A stretch of DNA of 64,000 nt, taken from positions 2,108,001 to 2,172,000 of the forward strand of contig OX387607.1 of the NCBI GenBank assembly GCA_947568835.1, in the 5' to 3' direction. Source of the DNA: Protonemura montana. Lineage: Eukaryota; Arthropoda; Insecta; Plecoptera; Nemouridae. Both the position numbers and the translations under genes were made by a program. The notes beneath the pieces are model-generated. The model saw only the letters and a list, made by a program, of their open reading frames with translations. It did no database searches and was not told the origin of the DNA. Below, one piece after another: positions 1-11,674 of the stretch; position 1 is the first letter of the stretch; every line of letters begins with the position of its first letter.

Positions 1-888
1 ACAATTAGCTAATTTGATGGTTGCCCATTGAATGGTGGTCATGTATGTGGTTCTAGCTCTCGATGGCTGCTTGGCAACTGTAGGTCGTTCCATCAAGTTA
101 CAGATGAACCTTACAGACAATGTGCAGAGCAACATTCCTCCAACAACCATCTCCAAAATGTCCTCACGAAGACCAGAGATATATTGTCACGCCATTAAAA
201 GACAGAGGAATTTTAAAGTGACTCCAGAACGCTGTTACAGGGACATTTTTTTCTATTATGAAATATCTTGCAAGTGGATTTTCGTTCGGTATGAACTTGT
301 ATTTGTGCATTTTCTGCATTTTCATAGACAGGGGTACCAATTCTTGACGGGTTATTTGTCGCTTTATTCTAAGGTGAAAGAACTCGAGAGGAATACAAGC
401 TTGTGAACGAAGTTTATTGTTCACTAATTGGGACATAAATGTTGGGATTTTATGTGAAATATTAGTAACATTTTTGAAATGTACTTTCGGTATTAGAACA
501 AACAAAATCTATTAAACACGTTAATTAGGAGGCCGCTATTGATTTTAGGAACCATCAATGGGATTTTATTGTTGCTATTACGGGCTACCACACAAGAGTT
601 TTTAGATCCCTAAGCAGGCAATCAAATTCCTTAAATTTAATTAGTGATCCTAAATGAGATCTGGATTTGTACTTGAATCGTGGCTGCTAATGACTGTGTT
701 GGTTGATGTGTTCCGAAGCTCTTACAAAATAAAAATGTGATGCATATTAGAAATAAAATAAAACTATAGCTTGTATGGAAAATAACTGTTTTTTATTCTT
801 AGGGAAAGAGTTCGACTTCACTTCGGTCTATTTTCAAAGTTTTGAATACGATAGTCGCTAGCAATAACAGGTCACGACTTGCGAGATA

Positions 889-925
889 AGACAGCTCTAA
901 AAGACAGCTCTAAAAGACAGCTTAA
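889..925. repeat. Short tandem repeat, 16-bp unit
   Basis: The unit agacagctctaaaag occurs in two full copies and one partial copy. It looks like a simple slippage product. Confidence 0.7.
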
Positions 926-1663
926 GAAATGAGTCAGGGATTTTTAGGAAAATACCAATAAATTTCAAAGCACAAGCCACGGCTAATTGCAGCAGAAATT
1001 AATTTTAATTATTATTTTGTTGCAGCAGCAGTTTCCCTGAATTAAACAAAAATACCGTTTTATAATAGGGTTTCACAGAAAATATTGCTGTGGAAAACAC
1101 ATAAAGGTAATATCAATTCTTGAATGTAGTCTTGCTACATTTAGAATTTAAACTAAAAATCAAAATTACATCTAGCACAGAGATGCATCATCTGCTGTAC
1201 CCACATTTTCCAAAAAAAAAAAAAACTTTTAAATATATCAAATCAGTTAAAAAAAAATGACTAGATCCTCAGGCGATTTGTACACCCCTGCGATCTAGCA
1301 CCTCCAAAACAAGCGCTTGCGTTTCTTCTGACGCTCGATGACCTCCTGGTACTGTTGGTGGCTGAAATGTTGTCGGCCTGCCCGCAAAGTGCAACCGTCG
1401 ACATCAACCGGGGCAGGGCAGCCAACTACATTCAACCCAGCACACCACACTATGTGTGAGCAGAACTCGAGCTACGGGCAAAAAATTGCAACAGCCCCAT
1501 TAAAATCATTCCTTTCTCACTTGTCAACAAAACGTGGATAGAGATAAATATTGTCGGCGATACTCGCAGAGCCGGTCGCTTAGGTATAGGCATGATTCGC
1601 GCTTGCCGTTCTGCAATTTCTCGCGTTTTCAACTTAATTCTCGCTGTCAAATTACATACGCAC

Positions 1664-1706
1664 GGCTTACTGAGTTACTGAGTTACAGAGTTACTGAGTT
1701 ACTGCA
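1664..1706. repeat. Short tandem repeat, about 10-bp unit
   Basis: The unit gagttactga is repeated about four times with one substitution. It creates the repeated TELL-type residues of a small open frame that is otherwise not gene-like. Confidence 0.7.
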
Positions 1707-2139
1707 TCGATTAAACATAATAAATCATATCGTTACTTTGGTGCCAGGTCGGTGGGATTTGTATCAATTTGCTAAAATTCTGCTGGTTAAACCAATGTTA
1801 TAGGAAAATCATTTTCTATGCAAGTTTTCGAAATAAAAGCTCGTATTTTTGCACTGGTGGCATCACTGCAATCTTCATCATTAATGTATTGGCAAGCCAG
1901 TAGCCTCTATCCTCTAGATAAAAATATTGAGACGTATTGAGAGCATAGGGTTTAATCAAAATTTGACTAACAATAATCATCTTCAAAGGGTCGGTCATAA
2001 AAATTATTTTTCTTCCTATAAAAAAAAACATAAAAACTTAATTGAAATTTCATTAAATTAAACTCAGAAGTCGATTTTAATCCCAAATAAACAAAATGTA
2101 AACCGCACGATCCTTTTTGTGACGCCGAACGCTATACCG

Positions 2140-2260
2140 GCAACAAGTTTCTACGCATGCGCAATCCACATTGACACCGAATGATTGACGACTGACAGGT
2201 CTCCGTTACCATGGCAATGCGAGACGCGACTGACGCGCTTTTTATACCCGCGTGAGCATT
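2140..2260. promoter_or_regulatory. CpG-rich patch with NRF1-like and X-box-like sites
   Basis: Within an AT-rich region this patch is locally CpG-rich. It contains acgcatgcgcaa (near 2152-2163), which fits the NRF1 palindrome core, and gttaccatggcaat (near 2205-2218), which differs from the RFX X-box consensus by one base. Both motif classes are typical of animal promoters. No start codon or exon can be tied to it, so the promoter role is inference. Confidence 0.3.
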
Positions 2261-2723
2261 AGCCGTACTACCAGCTAGCACAAACACACAAAGTGCGATT
2301 TTCGGCGTTTTGTTCCGCGGTAAAGAATTTCTGACCTTTCGTTTGGGTCACTGGCCCGCCCCTATGCAAGCTTTGTCCGAATCGATGCACTCGCGTACGT
2401 GCCATCCTACATGGTAATTAAAAAATAGGCGTTGCACATTGTTAATTGTAGGCAATATTTTTGATAATTTCCAATTAAAGCCGTCTAATTGTTTTAGCTC
2501 TCATTTGTGGACCATTAAAAATGTGTGGCGTTACGTTTTAAAATATCAGAAATGGCTAAAAATAATTTTTCAAAACCGGTAGGTAATTGTGTTTGAAAAC
2601 ATGGCCTGCAAGCAAATTAAAAATAATTCTTTCTGCTCGGATAAAGAAATGTGTATCAACAATTTAATTAGTTAAACTGAACAACAAGTTTAAGTCAAAC
2701 AAGTTAAACTTAAATAGAGTCTG

Positions 2724-2784
2724 CCCGTATTTTATTATTAACAAAACTAAAACCGTCTCAAAAATTGATGACCAAACGGGGACG
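2724..2784 (-). mobile_element. tRNA-SINE fragment, inverted relative to next copy
   Basis: On the minus strand this reads the end of the tRNA-like T arm, then atcaatttttgagacgg and an AT-rich stretch ending in ataataaaatac. It matches the 3' part of the copy at 2815-3110 but in the opposite orientation, so the two form an imperfect inverted pair about 200 bp apart. Confidence 0.7.
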
Positions 2785-2814
2785 TGATATAGCGTCACTA
2801 GAATCAGAGTGACT

Positions 2815-3110
2815 GTGAGTATTCACAGCTTCTTGGTTCTACTCCTTGGAGAACTGTCATTCTCATCAAATACACTAAAATCGACTCAAAAACCCAGTGT
2901 CCAAGTAGCTCAATTGGTTAGAGCAACACCCGCGACAGGTGGAGATCGGGGTTCAAGTAGCTCAATTGGTTAGAGCAACACCCGCGACAGGTGGAGATCG
3001 GGGTTCGAGTCCGCGTTTGGGCATCAATTTTTGAGACGGTTATAGTGTTCATAATAATAAAATACCCCGCGCATTGCAAGCGTTTGCAATTTAAATAAGA
3101 TTTCATCCTA
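2815..3110 (+). mobile_element. tRNA-derived SINE-like element with duplicated head
   Basis: The element has an upstream module of about 85 bp beginning gtgagtattcacagc, then a tRNA-like module (2899-3023), then a tail with gcattgcaagcgtttgc and an end tttcatccta. The tRNA-like module has a D-arm (tagctcaattggttagagc), a cacc/ggtg anticodon stem with 7-nt loop, and a B-box (ggttcgagtcc). The loop has G where functional tRNAs have U33, so this is a SINE head and not a working tRNA gene. The same order of modules recurs at 21040-21250. Inverted 11-bp sequences (cgactcaaaaa and tttttgagacg) flank the tRNA-like part. Confidence 0.8.
2902..3005 (+). repeat. Exact 52-bp tandem duplication inside the tRNA-like head
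   Basis: Positions 2902-2953 and 2954-3005 are identical. The unit runs from the end of the acceptor stem (caagtagctc) through the D and anticodon arms to the start of the T arm (atcggggtt). The result has two A-box regions, but only the second unit is followed by a complete T arm. Confidence 0.95.
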
Positions 3111-3148
3111 ATTGACTGTCCGTATGTTCGTAATTGCACATTCAGATT

Positions 3149-3197
3149 GTTGCGATTGATTTGATTGTGGGATTGATTTGATTGTGGGATTGATTAT
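3149..3197. repeat. 17-bp short tandem repeat
   Basis: The unit gattgatttgattgtgg is repeated about 2.5 times. No other feature is apparent. Confidence 0.7.
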
Positions 3198-3689
3198 CAG
3201 ATTGTATCCATAGAAACGAATTTGAAGGAAATAAGCCAATCGAATCGTCATGGCAACGAACTTCGAAAACAGTTGTTTAAAACTCATCTTAGAAATGGAT
3301 CGAAAACTTCAAAACTGGAAACAGTTGGTAGTAATCTGTTTTGCATCGAATTTTTGAAACAAAAAATTGATCGTCTAAATAAATTCCTGCTTTTAGAATC
3401 TTGTCAAAACGGATAATGACAATCAATAAATCGCAAGGCCAGCCACTAAATATTATATGATTTGATCCAACTCTCGGGCAATTCTATGTGGGTATAATAG
3501 TTTAACTTAACATTAGTTTTAATAAAAATTTTCAAGTCTGAACGGGGCCGGTTAGGAATACTAGTTACTTAATAAAAACAACTTTTAATAACCGTGCCAT
3601 ATTTCTAAACGGCCATCTAGACCTCAGCCGCATAATAAAACGCAGGTTGACAACACTTGAAATACGAGGCCTGTACGGTCAACACGCGA

Positions 3690-3890
3690 CAACGGCGCAG
3701 GCGCGCTGAGGTCTCGCTGAAACTGCGCGCGCAGCAAGGCGGCATTGTCTCAAAGTCGCGCCGCCACTTACAGTTCGAGTGCAAAACAAACAGAAGGAAT
3801 CCCAGCCACGGTATCGTGGTGACCGTGATCACTGCCGGTGGGTCAGTGGCGCTGGCTTGGGGGTGGGCAGCGGGAGCGACACCCATTAAA
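3690..3890. promoter_or_regulatory. CpG island-like patch
   Basis: This is a GC- and CpG-rich island in an AT-rich background. It includes the perfect palindrome ctgcgcgcgcag (near 3724-3735) and ggcgcaggcgcgctg, both resembling NRF1-type sites. It overlaps a candidate first exon on the minus strand. It could be a promoter or first exon of an unassigned gene. Confidence 0.35.
3772..3886 (-). CDS. Candidate first coding exon, membrane-type segment
   Basis: On the minus strand an ATG at 3886 opens 38 codons plus one base, ending at the strong donor aact/GTAAGTGG (intron from 3771). The peptide starts MGVAPAAHPQASATDPP and then has a hydrophobic run ending IPWLGFLLFVLHSN, which could be a signal anchor. 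The codons are GC-rich and lie in a CpG-rich patch. I do not recognise the family and did not find the next exon. The opposite strand is also open over this interval, so the call is tentative. Confidence 0.25.
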
Positions 3891-4449
3891 ACCTATATTT
3901 ATTTATATTTTTAGGGGAACTCATAACTTCATTTAACTTTTGTTTTAAACAAATGATTTCTTTGACAATGTTGGAATTGACCCTTTATGTGGTTAACGTA
4001 CTTGGTCTCCAGGTATAGCGAAACATGTACTGTTTAAATGAAAGGTGATCAAGACCGAGACCACGTGGCAGTACGAGTAATGAGACTTTGGCGAGACGGT
4101 CTTGAAGGCTTGGTCATTAGAAATTGATTCAGACCCGTAATTTTGCCAGGCCGCAATTGTGTGACAGTTAAATGGCACTTAATCTGATATTTTTTTTTGA
4201 AAATTAATACGACCTTATCAATTATGTTTCACTGTACTTTATGGGATATTATTTAAGTCGGCAATGGTAAGCAAGTCTTTACAAAGAAGTGAATTTAGTT
4301 TTTCGGTCAAGCTCAGTTAACAAGTAGGGATAGAAAGTAGGGAAAGGATGGAAATGAACTGACTGGCAATAGTCAGTTGTCCTGGAATATTGTGGGTGAG
4401 TTTTAGGGAATTCAGAGCTATGATAACGAGTATCTTTGCTTTATAATTG

Positions 4450-4619
4450 TTTTTAGACTCATGTCTACTTGATGTAAACTTAGCACTAGTTTTGACAAAA
4501 ACTATTAGAACTGGGTTTTGAATGCTCAGTAAAGAACAACTAAATTTCCCTAATATAGTTGTTACTAATTTAAATGTTCTTCACTTAGCATTCAAAATCC
4601 AGTTTAAATAGTTGTTGTT
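4450..4619. mobile_element. MITE-B foldback element, short version
   Basis: This is a long imperfect palindrome. The left arm begins tttttagactcatgtctac and includes gggttttgaatgct. The right arm carries agcattcaaaatccag with the complementary run, centred near 4555. It matches the outer arms of the larger foldback at 60174-60418 but lacks that element's central region. No ORF is present, so it is non-autonomous. Confidence 0.7.
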
Positions 4620-4745
4620 AGTATCTTTGCTTGATGGCAAGGATCAGAGAAGAGGAATTAAGTTGAAAGGACCAGGAAATGGACAGCAATCGCGAAATAT
4701 TTTGTCCAATACCCATTTGAGTAACAAGATCTTCAAGCCATTTTA

Positions 4746-4895
4746 TCAAATCAACCAATGAAAATTTCTTGTACTTGTGCACTTTTTTCTGCTCATGAAC
4801 GTCTTACTTACCGGATTCATGACAAGGCCCACATGCCCCGAGAACCGCAGGTCTCTGGCATTGCCACTGGCGAGTCTACCTATAAGAAGCACCAT
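4746..4895 (-). CDS. 49-codon ORF or spliced exon, unassigned
   Basis: The minus strand reads open from ATG at 4895 to TGA at 4746. The core (residues about 7-27) includes ASGNARDLRFSGHVGL and MNP and looks like real protein sequence. Two readings are possible. One is a 49-residue ORF. The other is an internal exon 4879-4812 bounded by acceptor gcttcttatag and donor ccg/GTAAGTAAG, entering in phase 1 and leaving in phase 0. The GHVG stretch recalls the N-terminal region of septins, but the following residues do not continue the match, so no family is assigned. A transposon origin is also possible. Confidence 0.3.
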   Translation of the reverse strand: MVLLIGRLASGNARDLRFSGHVGLVMNPVSKTFMSRKKCTSTRNFHWLI

Positions 4896-4899
4896 CAGA

Positions 4900-7520
4900 G
4901 GTGACTACTGCTTTCTCAAATAATGATGAGACAATTCACCGTTGTCGCCGCATCGGTCTGTTCTCAGAAGATGGTCTTGTAGTTGACGCAAGCAGTGTCT
5001 TGTTGGTTTTGACTCGGTTTCAAGTGTCTATTGGTTTGGCGGCGGCTGCCATTAGATCATTCTCAATAATAGCAGCCGATATTGATTTTTGTTTGGTTCT
5101 AAAAATTCAACCGAAGGTAGATCTGGAAGGAGGACGATATTTAAATTGGAGTTTTGGTAGGTGTCTTGATTCTTGGGTAGGTAATGTTGTAGCGAAGTCG
5201 TACGGTGATCAGGAATCAAAGAATGGGGGAAACTGGAATTGAGATTCAATAAATCCAAAGTTAGTGTGGCTTACCACTACAATCCAAGTTCAGATACTAC
5301 ATCAAGCTAAAATTTTGATCTTATGTTTCTGTCGAGGTTTGCTAAAAATTTGTTGATCGCTAATGGAGTCAGAGTTTTGTAGATGGAAGTAATTTTTTTC
5401 ATTTTTTCCTTCTTTCTTCGCAAGTGATTTATATAAAGTAATAGCAAGTTTCATCCACACAAATATTGTTTGAAGATTTCACGCTTTCCTTGGCAATGTG
5501 CAAGCAACAAACGATACAAACCGTTGGTCAAATCAGTCAAATCAAATCAAGTCAAATCAGGCAACCCACGAGAAATAAAAAAAGAATAGTTTTCAGCACA
5601 TATTTAACTAAGCTCTTGTGAAACAGAAATGCGTTGCTGTTTAGTAAGTCACTATTTTCATCGAATTCAAAGAACAGTTTAAAACTTATAGCGCCATTGA
5701 GCTAAATTCAAATTTTAAACAAAGATTAGCACAAAGAAAAAATTTTGACGACTTGAAAATAGATGTTATTTGATGTGACAGAACAGTAGGTACCTTCTTG
5801 AATTAATAGCACATTTTCAAGTGAATTTTTATACATTTTTTTTTCAGAATTTGTGTACCTAATTATCTTCTTCTAACTTTCAAAATGTCGGAAAATCACT
5901 AACATTATAATTGACCTTTACGCTGAGTTTGAACAAAGTTCAGCTTGAAATCAACCATAACGGTGCTACTTTTTCTAAACTCTAGAATTATTTTCATGTT
6001 TCGTCCGCTAACCAAACCGTTAGCACATTTTTTCGCAAACACATAAAGAAATACCCAGCAAAAGAAAATGATATAATAGCTGTAATTTCAATTAACAGAA
6101 ATTCTCTATACCAATTATTGCCATCGCAACATAACGGCGCATTGCACTTTTCTCAAAAAAGAAACGCACTGCAAAAAAAGTGCATCACGAACAGAAACGA
6201 AATGCAACTGCATTCCGCTGCGAGCAAAGACAATCGAAGTGATGATTATCAGCCGAGTGCGACAGAAGTGAACAGAAGCCGTCCTCTTCTCATCAAGCCA
6301 TCCGTCCATCAGGACAGTTACTCCAAGAAAACGATGGAAAAACAACAACAAAAACACACATACAATTGACGTTGTGAAAAAATGCCTCGAGCCGATAAAA
6401 ACAATGCTACACTTGGCGTAACGCAGCATGCTAGTTTTCTACGGAATTCCATGGTGTATTTTGTGAAATGCTGCGTTGAGCCGGCGACAGGTGGAGGTAA
6501 GACTCCCGATGAAACGCGATGAAACAGGTGTGTTGACCGAGGAGAACGAACGCAGAGAGAGAGAGAGAGACCATTGATCTAATTACTCGAATGGGCGTAA
6601 TTAAAAATGCGCGGAGCACTCGAAATATTACTCGCATTTGCAATTTACAATACGAAATTACATAGGGAATTGTTTTTGGAAGAAGTTTAACTAGTTTTAT
6701 ATTGTCCTGGACGCGTATTAACTCGGTATATAAATAATTATTTTCTAGTAATTAAGTTCTACTTCTAAGATTGTTGTTTGAATAATATTTATTTTTGATG
6801 TATTATAGGATAATGATCAAAACGATTTTGATGGAGCTGTCAATGCAGGTGAATAAATTGAGTGCGTACCTTTCTCTGGAATGGCATCGACACACAGACT
6901 AGCATTGTACCCAAAGCTCGATGCATTGCGAATTAGTCTTCAACTTTAATTGCAATCACAAGCAACATTTCCATCAGCTGCTGCGTTTTAAATCCAGCGA
7001 CGAGGAGACGTTCGTTCGCGAACCCCCCGCTAGGTGAACAAGATGGATGCCTCGCGTCTCTGTGACGTAAGGTGACAGCAGCGGCGGCACAGCCTTCTAA
7101 CAGTTGACACTTGACTGATAAACATCTTTCCACTGCCTTCTCTTCTTTTACCCCATGCATTAAACAAGAGCATAGCTTGCTGTCAAACCAGCTGATCAGC
7201 AAATGCGCTGACGTCAACGCAGCATCGAAGCCGACCGCCATTATTGTATTCAAATAGGTTTTACATATTTTGATGTTGATATCACGCGAAGAAATAAATT
7301 GTTTTTCTAACCTTTAATAATGAGGAATTAAAATACCTACTTATATGGATTGTGTGCATTGAGTAAGAATTTGCTCAAGGGCAGGCCAAGTGTTTGTGTG
7401 TTAATTTAAACAATTATGGAGTCATACGTCGATTTGTCAGAAAATAGTTGGTGTCAACAGTAAATGATTGCTCTTGCTCTCTGTGCGCGTTGCAATAACG
7501 TGTTGCATCTTTCTTCTGTC
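4900..7520. other. Non-coding stretch
   Basis: I see no supported gene. The opposing open frames at 6115-6429 (-) and 6118-6369 (+) overlap and look like chance. A GA microsatellite lies at about 6554-6571. Small CpG-richer patches occur near 6460-6560 and 7000-7100, without recognisable motifs. Confidence 0.5.
6554..6571. repeat. (GA)n microsatellite
   Basis: A pure dinucleotide run of about nine GA units. Confidence 0.85.
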
Positions 7521-7524
7521 GTAG

Positions 7525-7595
7525 GAGGACTCAATTGCAGTCTAAATGGCCGGATGCAGAAGTGAAATCCAGCTGGTACCACAAAATGCACGTAG
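7525..7595 (+). CDS. Candidate short first coding exon
   Basis: A pyrimidine-rich acceptor (catctttcttctgtcgtag) precedes 7525. The first ATG is at 7546, and the frame runs 16 codons plus two bases to the donor ag/GTAAAG at 7596. The peptide begins MAGCRSEIQLVPQNAR. Both splice sites are good, but the exon is short, the family is not recognised and no partner exon was found. Confidence 0.25.
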
Positions 7596-7599
7596 GTAA

Positions 7600-10500
7600 A
7601 GGCGTCTATTATATATTTATAAAGAAAGATACTATAATAACGGAAACAAACCGCTGTTTCTTGTCAGTTTTATCGAAATTGTGCACGAATTATTAGTAAT
7701 CTTAACTAAAATAATGTCAGAATGTTTTGACAAGAATAAACTCGGAACTCGGCATTCATCGATGCCACGGATTTTAGTATTAACTTCCAAGATAGCAGCG
7801 ACTGTAATCTTAAATACTTACCATGATCTTGATTATGATTATTTTGGCAAAATATTTAGGTACAAAACTTAAGTCATGCGATTTAAACATCCCCACAAAA
7901 CCTTATCGAAACTAACGACTGATAAAACATACATTTTCGTATAAAACAGTTCCCATGAGACAACATTTTACATTAAAAAAAAATGTGTATCGCAGAGGAA
8001 AAAAGTGTTGTGTTATAAAATGACTGATTTAAACTGAACTAGTTCAACTCGTGGCTTGAAAACTGCTAAGCGTAGATAATTTGGTCTACGAGTGGGCCAC
8101 GGTTCTTATGAGCCTGATTACCATACGATAGCGTGCTAAATTCACTCAAATGCACCACAATTTGAAAGCTCTTACCGTTTACCTCGAAGCGCGTTGGCTG
8201 CTTATTATGGCTGACACTTTTGACGCTATCGTAGCCATCTTTAAAACGTTGCTTTGTCCAGGAGGAAAACGAGGACACAATCGCTATTCGATCGGTTATT
8301 TTAAAAAATAATTTATGTTGCGACCTAGAATAAAGAGTTCGTAGTAATTTTTTCGAAATTTTTGTCAGATGTTCTTTTCTTCGGGTTATTTTCTATGTGC
8401 ATTGTCTTTTATTTTCCTGTGCGTTAAGAGTTTTCTATTCGGTAATCTTTTCTGTGCGGATTAATGTGGAAATGAGATAGGGTTTCACCGCGACAATAAA
8501 TCATTGTTGTGTTTAATTGGGTGGCCGCGGATCACAATCGTAAAACTGAATTTTATTAGCAATTATAAAAAAAAAACTTTCTGTTGTGCTCGGCGCGGGA
8601 AATTCATTTCATCGTGAGGAAAAGCAAAATCGTAAAAATTTGGAAAACGAAGTTAAATCGCCGAATTATTATAAACAGGTAATGAAAACAGAAAGAATTT
8701 TCGATGCCATTAAATACGGCAATTAAACAGAAGCACGTTACAATTGTTATTTGTTATAAGAGCTGGTTTAATGGAGGATATTAAATCTATATGTATTTAG
8801 ATCTAATTAAGTCAAAAGGGGCTTATTATTATTTTGAGTATCAACCGTGATAGAATTCACTTTTGATGAAGCTATAAAATCAGCTATTCGATAATCAGGA
8901 TCGAGGAAATTCGAGCAAGATGCCAGATGTTGAAGTGGATACCTGCGTTCTGAAGACGCATCTGCCGGGCGTTGAGTTATGTACGCGAACGCATTGTGAA
9001 ACAGTGACAGAACTTTGGCCAGCAGCTCCCTTGCAGTTTATTCAGGAGGAATCTTGCATGTGCACTTGCACCTATAGCCTGTCAATCCCGTGCAACCTGT
9101 TCATTACTTTTAAACATAATATATTATTATAATTCAATTCATTTTTTTCGTTTAGCATTCGGCATGGTCGTGAAATGGTCGCGTGTTTTATCACCAACAA
9201 AACTCACTGTTTTTACAGCAAAAAAATTAAGAATAATTTTTTTGTATATTTCATAAATAATATTTTCTCTTAAAAAAAATGTTTCCACGCTCGTAAATGA
9301 CGTGGGGAGTCGAATATTAATTCGCCTAGCTCAACTGTTTGTGCATATTTATAAAGTGCCACTACAAGTGTTGGGTGGTCAATTTATCTCACTATTCATA
9401 AAGGTGAATATTTTGCCAAAAAAACAAGCTTAATTACCGTTACTTCACCTAATATTCAAGAAAAACTTCACTGCGACTACCCTAAGGCAATCTAACAGAT
9501 AATTTTAATTATAAAAACATCACTAGAATGATTGCCTGACAGAAATGATAACATCACCGAGACATGGGACAGTATAAAATGATATAATCCCACTTTTACC
9601 AAAACGATATCCATCCCTGTGCCTCAATACTAATTCCAGATTGATTATTTCCCATCTAATTGATGATTGTGATTAATATTTCTAGCGTGATCGTGCACGA
9701 CACAAGGGCAAGGTTGCACTTTACTGAAGGGTTACCTTGCCCTCGTGGTCAAAACCCGTTGTTCTGGTTCAATAAAAGCCTGATTGAGAAATTATCACCA
9801 AGCGTGCACACTTCCAATAAAGTTGGTTGTGCTTATAGTGCCTTGTTTTTACGCCATGTTTAGAGACCGATTGCTACACCATGATGGCAGAAAGTTCATT
9901 TGGAAAATTAGATGTGGAAGCTAGCTCTTGTCGGTTGAGTTTTCTGCAGAAATTAAAAAATATTCCTTCATCACCGATGAAAATCGTAGAAAGGAACATT
10001 TTTTTTGAGCCCGACTGGGCCCAATTGTTTGGTACTTGAAAATTTTTGTGCGAATAGACCCGGCCATAGAAAAAAGTTGTGGGATTTGAGTCCAAATATC
10101 AATATTTGAAAAGGTTTAAACTGAGCTATTAAATTCTCAATGGTGCTCTTTTATTTCTTTGAAGTTACTTAATCAGGCGGAACTAAAAGGGTCATTGCTT
10201 GAGAATCGCCACCTAAATCCAACAGAGACTCAAAATACATATTGTAATCTAAGATGTCAATTAATCTTAATTTAAATTAGCATACACGGCAAGATATCTA
10301 TGCACACTTCACGAGTACGATAGCCATATCACAACGAAGCATGTCGTCTTTTAACACTGGACTTCATTGATAAACTTCAACAGGTGAACAAAGCGGTGTA
10401 TGTATTATCTGAAATTAATTATTCATAAACGGCATCACACTTAATTACTTATGTATTTTGAAGAGAACTTGATGACAGACTTTCTAGCGACACAATGGGA

Positions 10501-11560
10501 CGTATTTTTTTTCACCATCTGCGTGTCATTTTCAAAAGAGGCACAAGAAAATTAAACACACATTTCTGTCAGATGTAAGGTTTATATTTAAATATTTTAT
10601 AGTGTCGCATCAGGCAGTAAAATATCTATAAAAAAAAACGCGTAATTACGATTCAAAAAGTCAGCGAACAAAAGTGAGAGGGGGAAGAAGGTGAATTTTG
10701 TCACGGAAATGTTTAGGGAACTGTCGGCATCCAATAAAATTCATGGCGCATAATTTATAAAGCCCCCCGAGAATATGTGTAATGCTTGCCTGGGCTACAA
10801 AAGCCTAGAACAGGTATTTTGATGTAGATGTCTGATAGTTCTAGCACTAGTTTCTTCATAATAGACCACTTTTATTATTTATTAACTATACATATCAAGT
10901 ATTAAATAATTTATACCCTCATGCTTATGCACGAAATGTGTGTGTGTATGCTGGTAATTTTGTGAAATGATGTCTAAATTTTGTTCTTGGAGCTTTTAAC
11001 TACGAACTAAGAGACAGAGCATTGCGAAATATGCATATGAAGTGATTAAATTGTCGCTTAGTGGCATTTAACGTGGCTTTTTGAGTTACATTTTCCGTAA
11101 AATATATATATTTTTTTATGTAAGTTACCTGGGTGCAATGAGCACTCTTGAACGTGTCGTACGCATAACTTACCAGATTGGTGCAAATATTATGTTTCAT
11201 GCGTAATTAGTTTGCGAAATTATCTACACCGAAATTGGCATTTTGATTTCTATTGCAAATCCTTGCAAATGGTACATGGGTAAAGTATTTTTTTTTTATA
11301 AAAAATGTCCCTGATTTCCTGATCTTGCTTTTGAGAAAGTATTTTAGTCTTAATAATATTATTGTTATTTATTACTATATTATATATTTTTTAATAAAAA
11401 TAAATTTACAGCTAATTACACGATTAAAGTTTTACGGTAACAGCAATCGATTTGTCAAATACAGAAGACCGTTTAACTCTTGGTACCCTTCGATTGTAAT
11501 TGAACGGAAACGAAAAGTCAATTATCAACATTTTTCTCTCGCTATTTCCTTTTCGTTGCA
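7600..11560. other. Mostly empty AT-rich stretch
   Basis: No gene with supporting motifs was seen. Open frames here, such as those near 8066, 9660, 9874 and 11253, are short and low-complexity or AT-driven. One slightly more protein-like ORF at 8920 is listed separately. Confidence 0.5.
8920..9132 (+). CDS. Small ORF, weak candidate
   Basis: This 70-codon frame starts in a favourable context (caagATGcc). Its first 45 codons look coding-like (begins MPDVEVDTCVLKTHLPGVEL) and the last 20 are AT-rich and hydrophobic. It is cysteine-rich near the middle (CMCTCT). No splice donor or family match was recognised. It could be a first exon or chance. Confidence 0.15.
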   Translation: MPDVEVDTCVLKTHLPGVELCTRTHCETVTELWPAAPLQFIQEESCMCTCTYSLSIPCNLFITFKHNILL

Positions 11561-11564
11561 CTTT

Positions 11565-11674
11565 GCGCTGCGCTGAGCTGCGCTGCGCTGCGCTGAGCTG
11601 CGCTGCGCTGCGCTGAGCTGCGCTGCGCTGCGCTGAGCTGCGCTGCGCTGCGCTGCGCTGCGCTGCGCTGAGCG
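11565..11674. repeat. GCTGC minisatellite with 20-bp higher-order unit
   Basis: A pentamer run (gctgc) in which gctga interrupts every 20 bp (gagctg at about 11575, 11595, 11615 and 11635), so the repeat unit is 20 bp. The last 35 bp are pure pentamer. It explains the Ser-Ala-Ala-Gln-Arg repeat proteins encoded on the minus strand, which are not genes. Confidence 0.9.

Larger units (their letters stand above)
1..2095. other. AT-rich non-coding stretch
   Basis: I see no gene here. The longest open frames (about 120 codons on + and 113 on - near 32-505) overlap on opposite strands, have random-looking composition and carry no recognisable motif. The stretch is AT-rich with short A-runs and two small tandem repeats, listed separately. 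Confidence 0.6.

Noticed and set aside
2899..3023. Functional tRNA gene
   Set aside because: The head is internally duplicated, the anticodon loop lacks U33, and the sequence sits inside a repeated element.
3555..3600. Extra MITE-B fragment (tactagttactt match)
   Set aside because: Only 12 bases agree with the 60-kb copy and the flanks do not.
4812..4879. Septin N-terminal exon (GHVG match)
   Set aside because: Only four or five residues agree and the following DSLPDQ-type motif is absent.
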